Origin: Bacillota bacterium
Lineage (GTDB): Bacteria > Bacillota > Clostridia > Lachnospirales > Lachnospiraceae
Assembly (NCBI GenBank): GCA_023415595.1
Contig: JAEZJW010000132.1
Coordinates: 1 to 41,996 of the forward strand
Reading direction: 5' to 3'
Length of the DNA stretch: 41,996 nt
In this document: positions 27,852 to 35,267 of the stretch, one piece after another
Layout: every line of letters begins with the position of its first letter
How positions within the stretch are numbered: the first letter of the stretch is position 1
Notes under the pieces: model-generated
Seen by the model: the letters and a program-made list of their open reading frames with translations, nothing else
Databases searched by the model: none
Told to the model about the DNA's origin: nothing
Position numbers and translations under genes: made by a program

Positions 27852-27876
27852 TACAATGAATCGTCTTAATAGCTAC

Positions 27877-27905
27877 AAGATGAAACAGGCTCGCTGTTTC
27901 ATCTT
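27877..27905 (-). promoter_or_regulatory. perfect hairpin directly after scfA
   Basis: AAGATGAAACAG and CTGTTTCATCTT form a perfect 12-bp stem with a 5-base loop, starting 14 bases after the scfA stop. It could protect the scfA mRNA 3' end and reduce read-through to scfB. Confidence 0.7.
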
Positions 27906-27919
27906 AGTTATGTACTATA

Positions 27920-28060
27920 TTATTTGTTCTCGCAGCTCTGATTGCCTACTGTACAGGATGTCTTACATGCTGACTGGCAGGATGTCTGACACTCGCCACA
28001 TCCACCCTTTTTCATTGTATCCTTCAGGTTTCTTGTGTTTAAAGTCCTGATATGCTTCAT
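27920..28060 (-). CDS. scfA: SCIFF (six cysteines in forty-five residues) precursor peptide
   Basis: This is a 46-residue peptide, too short for routine gene finding. It begins MKHIRTLNTRNLKDT, the near-invariant SCIFF leader, and continues into a core with exactly six cysteines (GGCGECQTSC, then SAC, TSC and QSC) ending SCENK. The family is a ribosomally made, thioether-bridged peptide nearly universal in Clostridia, with unknown final function. AAGGAGG lies seven bases upstream of the ATG, a strong site, which fits high expression. A promoter is visible upstream. The maturase gene scfB follows. Two plus-strand open frames over this region are shadows. Confidence 0.97.
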   Translation of the reverse strand: MKHIRTLNTRNLKDTMKKGGCGECQTSCQSACKTSCTVGNQSCENK

Positions 28061-28123
28061 TTTTATGCCTCCTTGACTACATTAATGCAGACATGAATAT
28101 TATTATATCTGCTAATCGTGGTC

Positions 28124-28132
28124 ATTATATCA
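28124..28132 (-). promoter_or_regulatory. extended -10 promoter of scfA
   Basis: TGATATAAT on the minus strand is an extended -10 box (TG, one base, TATAAT) about 65 bases upstream of scfA. The -35 region is poor, as is usual for extended -10 promoters. Confidence 0.6.
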
Positions 28133-28206
28133 CATGTATATGCATAAGAAAAGAGTTTTTTGCAATTCTATATTAATGAAATTAATGATTTTTTTGGTAA
28201 ATTGTA

Positions 28207-28236
28207 TTGTATCGATACTGTATGGTATGTTATAAT
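28207..28236 (+). promoter_or_regulatory. promoter of the DegV gene
   Basis: TTGTAT at 28207-28212, an 18-base spacer and TATAAT at 28231-28236 with an upstream TG give a good promoter, divergent from scfA. Confidence 0.65.
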
Positions 28237-28356
28237 ATATCATGTCGTTATGAAAACCACTTGTATTTATTCAGCGCTTTTACAGGGACTCATCTGCAGT
28301 ACGAGCACCCTCTGGGATTTAATGATAGAAAAACTTTGAAAGGATTGGTATTTAAG

Positions 28357-29229
28357 ATGAAACCATTAATAATTACAACCGATTCCACCAGTGATCTCCC
28401 TGAAGATTATGTGAAAAGCCATGGGCTGAGAGTGCTTCCTCTGTATTACAGCTTCGATGGAGTTGTTTACGGAGGTGAGAATAAGGAGCTCCAGCCAAAG
28501 GAGTTTTATGATAAAATGCGTGGCGGCGCAATGCCAACCACGATGGCTGTTAACCCCGAGTCTGCTGATAAAATATTCCGTGAACTGTTAAAGGAAGGAT
28601 ACGATATCCTACATATCGCATTTACTTCCCCCTTAAGCGGAAGCTGCTCCGTAGCCGCTACGGTTGCAAGGGAACTATGCGATGAGATTCCAGATGCCAA
28701 GATTGTGGTAGTTGATTCCTTATGTGCCTCCCTGGGAGAAGGCCTTCTGGTCCACAAAGCTGTCATGTTAAAGGAAAGCGGCAAGACCCTGGAGGAGATC
28801 ACAGATTGGCTTGAGAAGAACAAGTTAAATCTTTGCCATTTATTTACTGTGGATGATCTCCATCATCTGCACCGTGGCGGCAGAGTATCCAAGACCACTG
28901 CAATCATCGGAACCCTGATTAACGTGAAGCCGGTCCTTCACGTAGATAACGAAGGCCGTCTGATTCCGCTTAACAATGTGAGAGGCAGGAAGAAAGCATT
29001 AATCTCTCTGGTGGATCAGATGGAGAAACGGATCACCGATTATACCGGTAAGAATGATATAATTTTCATCAGTCATGGAGACTGCAAGGAAGATGCGGAG
29101 TTCGTCGCCACTCAGATCAATGAGCGCTTTGGAATGGAGAGCTTCCTGATCAGCTATATCACACCGACCATCGGCTCCCATGCGGGTCCCGGTACGGTGG
29201 CACTGTTCTTCATGGGAAGTGCGAGATAA
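28357..29229 (+). CDS. DegV family fatty-acid-binding protein
   Basis: This is a 290-residue cytoplasmic protein of the DegV family, which binds fatty acids and can hand them to acyl kinases. The start MKPLIITTDSTSDLP and the later HIAFTSPLSGSCSVA, VDSLCASLGEGLLV and LHHLHRGGRVSK motifs are all typical. The C-terminal PTIGSHAGPGTVALFF motif is present. The ATG at 28357 matches homologues, while the longer frame from 28207 is leader. An AGGA site is upstream at rather long spacing. It is a single gene with its own promoter and terminator. Confidence 0.94.
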   Translation: MKPLIITTDSTSDLPEDYVKSHGLRVLPLYYSFDGVVYGGENKELQPKEFYDKMRGGAMPTTMAVNPESADKIFRELLKEGYDILHIAFTSPLSGSCSVAATVARELCDEIPDAKIVVVDSLCASLGEGLLVHKAVMLKESGKTLEEITDWLEKNKLNLCHLFTVDDLHHLHRGGRVSKTTAIIGTLINVKPVLHVDNEGRLIPLNNVRGRKKALISLVDQMEKRITDYTGKNDIIFISHGDCKEDAEFVATQINERFGMESFLISYITPTIGSHAGPGTVALFFMGSAR

Positions 29230-29240
29230 CGAATTTATGT

Positions 29241-29275
29241 GGGTGTCGTACAATTATTGTGCGGCGCCCTTTTTT
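29241..29275 (+). terminator. rho-independent terminator of DegV
   Basis: GGGTGTCGTACAAT pairs over 14 bp, with wobbles, with ATTGTGCGGCGCCC, followed by six T. It lies 11 bases after the DegV stop. Confidence 0.92.
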
Positions 29276-29284
29276 GTTAGTGGA

Positions 29285-29653
29285 GTTTATCACGGTTTAG
29301 ATTTTTTAAGAATAGTGTATGATGATCATCCAACTGAGACACGTTTCTGCTCTAGTGTAAAGAGGCTGTTGCATTATACTGTGTAGGGATGACGGAAGCC
29401 CCCTACCCTTCCCTCACACACCGATTGAAAGACACATCTTGATTTTGTAGTCCAATAACTCGAACATTGTAATGTTCGGTTCTGGCCCACAAAATCTTCA
29501 ACATGTCTTTCAAACGGTGCATTATGGGAAGGATAAGGGGCTTTCGTCATGTATAGAACGCTATTATGCAACAGCCTTTTCACATATTAGCAAACGGTCT
29601 CTGTAAGGATGATAATCACACACTATTCGTTTCGGGTAATCAATGTGATAAAC
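29285..29653. repeat. large symmetric foldback element (MITE-like)
   Basis: The whole segment is an imperfect palindrome centred near 29469. Matching blocks are 29285-29293 with 29645-29653; 29310-29331 with 29607-29628; 29361-29378 with 29562-29579; 29389-29413 with 29526-29550; 29419-29434 with 29504-29519; and a perfect central CGAACATT/AATGTTCG at 29461-29478. Arms are about 185 bases. It carries no convincing gene; a 69-codon minus frame across the centre is probably incidental. It may be a non-autonomous foldback transposable element or a source of a long structured RNA. No target-site duplication was evident. Confidence 0.8.
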
Positions 29654-29751
29654 ATTCAAATCTAAGAGGGCGCCGGCCCTACTTATAACCGGAAGAGACT
29701 AACTTCGTAACTCCGTTTATCAAGCCTGCATTAATTCCTTATCATGAATAA

Positions 29752-29798
29752 AGAGCTGCCCATCAGCATTCGTTATTTTACCGCTGGTGGACAGCTCT
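29752..29798 (-). terminator. terminator after the small protein gene
   Basis: AGAGCTG/CAGCTCT with an inner ATCAGC/GCTGGT stem, followed on the minus strand by CTTTATT. It starts 13 bases beyond the stop. The stretch from 29654 to 29751 holds only a short AGGGC/GCCCT hairpin. Confidence 0.7.
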
Positions 29799-29810
29799 AA
29801 TTCTTATTCA

Positions 29811-30023
29811 TTATTTGAAGGAATTGCCGCCATGGAGGCTGTTGACTACTTCGGTTACCCGGTTTCTTGCTTCATCTCCGGTGGTTGAGCCTTTAATATA
29901 ACCAATTAACTCCTGCTTCTTCGTTTCCGGGAGATTTACGAAATTCGTCATTGCTTTCATATCCATAGCGAGGCGGAAGCCTAGTCCTTCCGGCATCGTA
30001 TTATCCATATTTACTATACTCAT
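29811..30023 (-). CDS. small conserved-looking protein of unknown function
   Basis: A 70-residue cytoplasmic protein begins MSIVNMDNTMPEGLGFRLAMDMKAMTNFVNLPE and ends in a Gly/Asn-rich tail. The MPEGLG...LAMDMKAMTNFVNL pattern is reminiscent of a small clostridial family known to me only as hypothetical. It is probably all helical. An AAAGGAG site is properly spaced for the ATG at 30023, not for the one at 30029. It is flanked by the foldback element and pepF and has its own terminator, which supports a real, separately expressed gene. Confidence 0.8.
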   Translation of the reverse strand: MSIVNMDNTMPEGLGFRLAMDMKAMTNFVNLPETKKQELIGYIKGSTTGDEARNRVTEVVNSLHGGNSFK

Positions 30024-30211
30024 AATCATGCTCCTTTCATCATAAGAACTGATTTATCAGGCAACTGCGAAATTAACGCAATTTCCTATAGATGAATTGA
30101 TTCATGATTATTATCTGGTAGAATACTTATTTTATGTGATTAAGAATTGGTCATTTTCTTCAATATCAACCAGAAAATATGAATAATATCGGTCTTATAT
30201 TAATTATTCTG

Positions 30212-31978
30212 TTATTCTGTCTCTTCACTGATTTCAATGAATTCATCCACAAGCTTCTCAATGGAGGACAGGCTCAATCTCCAGAAGTTCGGATTCTCCA
30301 GATCAATCTCCGCCTCTCTCGCCGCATCCTCAACGCTCTTAATCGTAGTAGCTTTTAATAGAGCCTGATACTTCGGCACAAAGCTTTCGCCTTCCACCTT
30401 ATACTTCTCGTAAAGGCCTCGTGCAAATAAACCGCCGAACGCATAAGGGAAGTTATAGAAGCTAAGGTTTTCGGAATAATAATGTCCCTTCAGAGTCCAC
30501 ATATAGGGATGCAGATATTCCGGATCCAAGCCGTCACCGTAAGCAACCTTTTGGGCTACCAGCATCATTTCCTTCAGCTCATCGGCAAATAAGAAACCGC
30601 TCTTCACCTTCTCAAATACTTCGCTTTCAAACAGATATCTGGAATAGATATCGCACATGATCTGGGTCACATCCTGAAGCTGGCTTTCAATCAGCGCCAT
30701 TTTCTCCTGTCCCTTTGTTTCCCTGATGGCAGCCTCCATAATTAATGCCTCATTGAAGGTAGATGCGGTCTCAGCCACCGGCATACTGTAATCCACATTC
30801 AACGGAAGGTGCTCCTGGATATGCAGGCCGTGATAAGCATGACCCAGTTCGTGGGCCAGAGTGACCACATCCTTCAACGGGCCTGTAAAATTCGACAGAA
30901 TACGGCTTTGCTTCACAAAAGGCATATTCTCACAGAAAGCTCCTCCAACCTTGCCCTTTCTGGGGTAGAAATCAATCCATTCCTCTTCAAAGGCCTGCTC
31001 CACCATATCTGCCAGATCGTCCGAGAACCCGCGGAAGTGCTTCACCAGATAGCTTCTTGCATCCTCCACAGTAAAATTAGTATTACTGTTGCCCATGGGT
31101 GCAAACAGGTCATACCAGGGCAAGCCGTTCTTATGTCCCAATAGCTTTGCTTTTCGCTTCAGATATTTATGGAATACCGGCAAATACTCTCTGATTGCCT
31201 CGAGCATCGCATCCAGGGTTTCCTTCTTCATCTTGGATTGTGCTAGCGTCATCTCGAGCGGAGACTTATATCCTCTCATTGCGCAGATGGTATTCACCTG
31301 AGTCTTGATGTTATTCAAGGAGTAGCTGATCGCATCCTTTATCTTCTCATATGCCTTCAGCTCTGCATAATAAGCATCTTTTCGAACGTCAGAATCTTCG
31401 CTGTGAGCAAGGTTTCTCACCTGGGGCAGGGTAATGATCTCCCCGCGGTATTCCACCTCCAGGGTTGAGGTCAGAAAGCTGTGCATGCTTCCCCAAGCGG
31501 AGCCGGCAGAGATATTCAGCTTTGCGATTACTTCCTCCACATCATCGCTTAACAGATGCTTAGCCTCGCGCTTCAGTTCCTCTAATAAGAATTCATAGGC
31601 TTTTAGCTTCGGATGCTTCTCCAGATAGGTATTCAGGTTCTTCACTCCGGATATCCACTTATGAAGCACTGCCATCGGCTTAGAGGACTCACTGAACAGC
31701 TTCTCAATGAAATTCAACTCATTTACTACCTGGCTGTCCGAGGTATTCACGGACTGCCGGAGCATAAGGTAAAAGCCCAGCCGGTTGCCAAGTACCTGAT
31801 ACTGCTCCATATAATCAATTGCCTGCAGAAGTGCTTCTTCCTCATCGGTCCGGTCTTTCAGACCGCTGCTGAAGTTCCCGATCGCTTCAATCAGATTTTT
31901 TAACTTCTCCCGGTCCTCCTTAAATTTTGGATCCTCCAGTCCCTGATACAGGATGTCTAATGACCATTCGTATTTCAT
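30212..31978 (-). CDS. pepF: oligoendopeptidase F (M3 family)
   Basis: This zinc peptidase hydrolyses short peptides in the cytoplasm. It is 588 residues long, with the HELGHAYHG zinc motif at 376-384 and a downstream Glu within AETASTFNEAL. The N-terminal half is the usual helical M3B region. The ATG at 31978 starts one base after the stop of ogt, with GGAAGAA upstream, so the two are translationally close and one transcript. The longer frame from 31996 overlaps ogt and is not preferred. Confidence 0.95.
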   Translation of the reverse strand: MKYEWSLDILYQGLEDPKFKEDREKLKNLIEAIGNFSSGLKDRTDEEEALLQAIDYMEQYQVLGNRLGFYLMLRQSVNTSDSQVVNELNFIEKLFSESSKPMAVLHKWISGVKNLNTYLEKHPKLKAYEFLLEELKREAKHLLSDDVEEVIAKLNISAGSAWGSMHSFLTSTLEVEYRGEIITLPQVRNLAHSEDSDVRKDAYYAELKAYEKIKDAISYSLNNIKTQVNTICAMRGYKSPLEMTLAQSKMKKETLDAMLEAIREYLPVFHKYLKRKAKLLGHKNGLPWYDLFAPMGNSNTNFTVEDARSYLVKHFRGFSDDLADMVEQAFEEEWIDFYPRKGKVGGAFCENMPFVKQSRILSNFTGPLKDVVTLAHELGHAYHGLHIQEHLPLNVDYSMPVAETASTFNEALIMEAAIRETKGQEKMALIESQLQDVTQIMCDIYSRYLFESEVFEKVKSGFLFADELKEMMLVAQKVAYGDGLDPEYLHPYMWTLKGHYYSENLSFYNFPYAFGGLFARGLYEKYKVEGESFVPKYQALLKATTIKSVEDAAREAEIDLENPNFWRLSLSSIEKLVDEFIEISEETE

Positions 31979-31979
31979 C

Positions 31980-32462
31980 CTATTCTTCCTTTCCATTTTC
32001 CAGCTGCAACAGCTGTTTCTTTATCTCCACTCCACCTGCATAGCCCACCATGCTGCCATTGGCTCCGATGACCCGGTGGCAGGGAATAACACACATAATT
32101 GGGTTATGATGGTTTGCCATTCCGACCGCACGGGATGCCTTCCCGTTACCTATCTCCTCGGCAATCTGCTTATAGCTGCGGGTCTCCCCATAGGGAATTC
32201 GTCTTAAGGCTTCCCAGACCTTCTGCTGAAAAGGTGTTCCCTGAGGTGTTAGGTGAAGCGTAAAATCCTTTCTGGTTCCCTCTAGGTATTCCGAAAGCTG
32301 TGCAGCTGCTTCTTTTAGAAGTTCTGTCTCCGCAAAATTAAGTTTCCCGGACATAGCTTCCCTGTCTTCCCCACGGATAAGCGCAATATCAGTAATCCCC
32401 TGATTGTCTTCGGCGATCAGAAAGCTACCAAGTCTTGTTTCATAAATATATGCAGTTTTCAA
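31980..32462 (-). CDS. ogt: methylated-DNA--[protein]-cysteine S-methyltransferase
   Basis: This is a suicide DNA repair protein that accepts methyl groups from O6-methylguanine. It shows TPFQQKVWEALRRIPYGETRSYKQIA (winged-helix region) and the active-site IPCHRVIG with Cys128. About 160 residues are present if the TTG at 32462 is used; AGGGGTG lies five bases upstream. The open frame extends to a GTG at 32480 with no site, so the TTG is preferred. It is followed at once by pepF. Confidence 0.93.
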   Translation of the reverse strand: MKTAYIYETRLGSFLIAEDNQGITDIALIRGEDREAMSGKLNFAETELLKEAAAQLSEYLEGTRKDFTLHLTPQGTPFQQKVWEALRRIPYGETRSYKQIAEEIGNGKASRAVGMANHHNPIMCVIPCHRVIGANGSMVGYAGGVEIKKQLLQLENGKEE

Positions 32463-32500
32463 ATCGGCACCCCTATTCACACATGATGATATCTTTAGTG

Positions 32501-32658
32501 TTACTATTCAGCCTTACCTGAATATATGGCATAGGACCTGGGAGAAATGATTTCCATGGTGAGTATATTGCATAACGTAATGCAATTAAGCGGGAGCATC
32601 TCATCCATGGAACATTTCCTCCCTGGTCTAGTCAAAAACCCGGAAGGCTGAAGAGTAA
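32501..32658. repeat. second, smaller foldback element
   Basis: TTACTATTCAGCCTT at 32501-32515 matches in reverse AAGGCTGAAGAGTAA at 32644-32658 with one mismatch. GGGAG-AAATGATTTCCATGG near 32540-32558 pairs with CCATGGAACATTTCCTCCC near 32606-32624. The centre holds TTGCAT/ATGCAA around AACGTA. The imperfect palindrome is about 160 bp. It fills most of the gap between the nitroreductase and ogt. The rest of the gap to 32787 shows nothing clear. Confidence 0.65.
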
Positions 32659-32787
32659 CTCTTAGCAAATATTACATGTATTGTACCATAAATTTTAGAA
32701 ACAATCCATCTTCTTTCTGCTTATTTCTATTTATAAAACAGGGTTACTCATGATTCAGTTTCTGCATTGTGACCAGTCCGGATTTTT

Positions 32788-33390
32788 TCATTTTCCGAAG
32801 ATCTTCACCCGTTCCTCGATCGGAGCAAATTCTTTCTTGCCAGGGTCTGCGGTCGGTCTGCCAAAGGGCATCTGAGAATTAAGCCTCCAAGACTTGGGAA
32901 GCTTCCATTCTGCCTTAACTTTGTCATCAATCAACGGATTATAATGCTGCAGGGAGGCACCAAGACCTGCATCCTCCAGAGAAGCCCACACTACATACTG
33001 CAGCATGCCTGAGGATTGCAGGGACCATAACGGGAAATGATCCTTATAAAGAGGAAAATTCTCCTGAAGTCCTTCCACGACAGCCTGGTCCTCAAAAAAC
33101 ATAACTGTTCCAAAACCGTTTTTAAAGGAATCTATCTTCTCACTGGTTCTCGGAAAATTATCTTTAGGGACAATATCTCTCAAGGTTTCTCTCACGATCT
33201 CCCACAGACGGTCATGCTGATCACCCAGCAGGACAACAACTCTCGCGCTCTGGGAGTTAAATGAGGAGGGTACGTATTTTACCGAGTGCTCTACGATTCT
33301 AATGATTTCCTCACTGGTAATGGGTGATGCCTTCTCCATTCCATAGTATGTTCTGCGATTTTCCACCGCTTGCTCTAAGCTACGTTTCAT
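32788..33390 (-). CDS. nitroreductase family protein
   Basis: This is an FMN-dependent oxidoreductase of 200 residues. It starts MKRSLEQAVENRRTYYGMEKASP and contains KYVPSSFNSQSARVVVL, with a Ser-Phe-Asn-Ser-Gln FMN-contact motif, and later LEDAGLGASLQHYNP. The family reduces nitro compounds, quinones or flavins; the physiological substrate is not known. AAGGAAGG precedes the ATG. It is divergent from an OhrR-like regulator, with a shared control region, so induction by oxidants is likely. Confidence 0.92.
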   Translation of the reverse strand: MKRSLEQAVENRRTYYGMEKASPITSEEIIRIVEHSVKYVPSSFNSQSARVVVLLGDQHDRLWEIVRETLRDIVPKDNFPRTSEKIDSFKNGFGTVMFFEDQAVVEGLQENFPLYKDHFPLWSLQSSGMLQYVVWASLEDAGLGASLQHYNPLIDDKVKAEWKLPKSWRLNSQMPFGRPTADPGKKEFAPIEERVKIFGK

Positions 33391-33477
33391 TCTAGTCCTT
33401 CCTTTCCATGTGATATCTTTATGTTATCCATTCTAATTCCTTCTATCCATATACAATATCGTTACATTCATTATTGT

Positions 33478-33489
33478 ATTGTATACAAT
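33478..33489. promoter_or_regulatory. palindromic operator, OhrR-like
   Basis: ATTGTATACAAT is a perfect 12-bp palindrome. It contains the TTGTATACAA core of the Bacillus OhrR operator as I recall it. It lies just downstream of the -10 box of the nitroreductase promoter, where repressor binding would block transcription. Confidence 0.6.
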
Positions 33490-33491
33490 TT

Positions 33492-33521
33492 AATTTAATA
33501 CTATTAATTTAATTTTGTCAA
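33492..33521 (-). promoter_or_regulatory. promoter of the nitroreductase gene
   Basis: TTGACA at 33516-33521, an 18-base spacer and TAAATT at 33492-33497, pointing to the nitroreductase. Confidence 0.65.
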
Positions 33522-33529
33522 TACTTCTC

Positions 33530-33558
33530 TTGACATTTTTTAATTAATTGCATAAAAT
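33530..33558 (+). promoter_or_regulatory. promoter of the MarR gene
   Basis: TTGACA at 33530-33535, a 17-base spacer and TAAAAT at 33553-33558. It is back-to-back with the nitroreductase promoter, their -35 boxes eight bases apart. Confidence 0.8.
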
Positions 33559-33600
33559 CTAATTGAAGTATATTTTCTGTGATAATCAGATATCATGAAA

Positions 33601-33617
33601 ATGCCGCATCGCGGCAT
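33601..33617 (+). promoter_or_regulatory. leader hairpin of the MarR gene
   Basis: ATGCCGC and GCGGCAT form a perfect 7-bp stem with a 3-base loop, ending just before the ribosome-binding site of the MarR gene. It could be an operator or an RNA element. Confidence 0.6.
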
Positions 33618-33630
33618 CATGGAGGTAGTT

Positions 33631-34122
33631 ATGAAATCAGATAATGAATTTACGGATGGGGAAATGGAAACCTCGGAAGCTTACGATATATTAAAGCTTG
33701 ACAACCAGCTCTGTTTTTCTCTATATGTCTGCTCCAAAGAAATTATCCGTATGTATAAGCCGCTACTGGACCCCTATGGTCTTACCTATACCGGTTATAT
33801 CGTAATGATGGCTCTCTGGGAAGGGGATCAGGTCACCGTAAAGGACCTGGGAAGAAAATTATACCTGGATTCGGGTACCCTGACACCTTTGCTGAAAAAG
33901 TTGGAAGTACTCGGGTTTATCGCCCGTTCCCGCAGCTCCCAGGATGAACGGAATGTATATATCAAGCTGACAAAAAAGGGCAGGGATTTCCGTCAGGAGG
34001 CTTTACAGATTCCTGAGAAGATGGTCTGTACTTTGGATATGGATCTGGTGAGTGCCGGACAACTGCTACAAGGCCTCCACCATATGATGACTCATATAAG
34101 ACATGAAGATCTAAAAGACTAA
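33631..34122 (+). CDS. OhrR-like MarR family transcriptional regulator
   Basis: This is a dimeric winged-helix repressor of 163 residues. It closely follows Bacillus OhrR: LDNQLCFSLYV places a sensing Cys at 28, and LYLDSGTLTPLLKKLE and RSSQDERNVYIKLT give the recognition helix and wing. Additional Cys34 and Cys133 (IPEKMVC) suggest a two-Cys disulfide sensor. The ATG at 33631 has GGAGG upstream; the open frame begins at 33595 inside the leader hairpin region. It probably represses the divergent nitroreductase and itself in response to organic peroxides or related electrophiles. Confidence 0.93.
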   Translation: MKSDNEFTDGEMETSEAYDILKLDNQLCFSLYVCSKEIIRMYKPLLDPYGLTYTGYIVMMALWEGDQVTVKDLGRKLYLDSGTLTPLLKKLEVLGFIARSRSSQDERNVYIKLTKKGRDFRQEALQIPEKMVCTLDMDLVSAGQLLQGLHHMMTHIRHEDLKD

Positions 34123-34179
34123 AATAAAATGATCAGAGCCCGGTTTCCTTAAAGTCAGGAAATCCGGGCTCATTTTATT
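34122..34179. terminator. bidirectional terminator between MarR gene and argC
   Basis: GAGCCCGG/CCGGGCTC, with TTTCCT/AGGAAA inside and AAAATGA/TCATTTT outside, followed by T-rich ends on both strands. It serves the two converging genes. Confidence 0.85.
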
Positions 34180-34220
34180 AATCCTATCCTTCAAATGAAA
34201 ACTCTTATGCATGTTTTCGG

Positions 34221-35174
34221 TTACAGATGCAGTCCCTCCTCAAATCCCAACATGAGATTCATGTTCTGGATCGCAGCTCCGGAAGCACCCTTCCCCAGAT
34301 TATCAATCCTGGTCATGATCAGGGCTAATCCTTTGGCCTCGTTCCCGAAGACAAAGATCTCTGCATTATTCGTATCATTGCAGGCGGTAATATCCAATCC
34401 TCCGTCGAATAGAAGGGAGTCATCCGCATAGGGCATCACCTTTACAAATTTCTCTCCTTCGTAATGTTCACTAAGAAGTCCATGGATTCCCTTCGGATCC
34501 CATTTACCCGAAAGCAGCTTCGTATGTACCGGGATGGATGCTGCGAGTCCCTGATAATAATTGCTTACCACGGGTACGAACAGCGGGCTTTCAGAAAGTC
34601 CGGAACGCTCCGTCATTTCCTTCAGATGCTTATGGCTCAGAGCTAGGCTGTAGGGCCTGGGTGCTTTGGTATAGGCATTCTGACCATTCTCAGCTTCATA
34701 TTTATCGATCAATGCCTTACCTCCGCCGCTGTATCCGGTGATACTCTGGCAGGTTACGGGATAATCCTTCGGCATAACACCATGGGCTACCAGAGGATGG
34801 ACCGAAAGAGCGAAGGCAGTTGCATGGCATCCGGGATTCGTGATATGCTTGCCTTTGATGATGGCTTCTCTGTGAGCTTTCGAAAGCTCCGGGAGACCAT
34901 AGCTCCAATCCGGGGCAGTACGGTGTGCGGTACTGGCATCGATGATCCTGGTGGCAGGATTCGTCACCAATGACACTGCTTCCTTCGCTGCATCATCCGG
35001 CAGGCACAGGAATACGATATCTGCATCATTCAGACACCTCGCTCTCTCAGCCGGATCACGTCTCTTATCATAATCAATTGTTATCATTTCCAGCTCTGTA
35101 TATAAGCTTAACCTTTCATGGATTTTTAATCCGGTCGTTCCGGTCAGACCGTCTACAAATACTTTCTTCTTCAT
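34221..35174 (-). CDS. argC: N-acetyl-gamma-glutamyl-phosphate reductase, short type
   Basis: This is the third enzyme of arginine synthesis, reducing N-acetylglutamyl phosphate with NADPH. The 317-residue protein shows VDGLTGTTGLKIHERL at the nucleotide site, DASTAHR, and the active-site Cys116 in ITNPGCHATAF, typical of the type-2 ArgC group. GAGGTG lies six bases before the ATG at 35174; longer frames begin inside the promoter region. No other arg gene is next to it. The promoter carries an ARG box, so arginine repression is probable. Confidence 0.95.
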   Translation of the reverse strand: MKKKVFVDGLTGTTGLKIHERLSLYTELEMITIDYDKRRDPAERARCLNDADIVFLCLPDDAAKEAVSLVTNPATRIIDASTAHRTAPDWSYGLPELSKAHREAIIKGKHITNPGCHATAFALSVHPLVAHGVMPKDYPVTCQSITGYSGGGKALIDKYEAENGQNAYTKAPRPYSLALSHKHLKEMTERSGLSESPLFVPVVSNYYQGLAASIPVHTKLLSGKWDPKGIHGLLSEHYEGEKFVKVMPYADDSLLFDGGLDITACNDTNNAEIFVFGNEAKGLALIMTRIDNLGKGASGAAIQNMNLMLGFEEGLHL

Positions 35175-35201
35175 ATCCATCACCTCAGCCATATGCAGAT
35201 A

Positions 35202-35215
35202 TGCATATTTATTCA
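35202..35215 (-). promoter_or_regulatory. ARG box upstream of argC
   Basis: TGAATAAATATGCA on the minus strand agrees with the ArgR/AhrC consensus TGNATWWWWATNCA at every fixed position. A partial second copy (TGCATATCTGCA) follows. It lies between promoter and start codon. Confidence 0.7.
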
Positions 35216-35227
35216 ATTCTTTTCATT

Positions 35228-35256
35228 AATATACACCAAGAGAAATAAAATGTCAA
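35228..35256 (-). promoter_or_regulatory. promoter of argC
   Basis: TTGACA at 35251-35256, a 17-base spacer and TATATT at 35228-35233, just upstream of the ARG box. Confidence 0.85.
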
Positions 35257-35267
35257 CCTATGATTGT

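Noticed and set aside
27856..28050. Plus-strand small open frame
   Set aside because: It is antisense to scfA, whose six-cysteine peptide is clear.
29374..29583. 69-codon minus-strand protein inside the foldback
   Set aside because: It runs across the palindrome centre and is better explained as a by-product of the repeat; no strong start signal.
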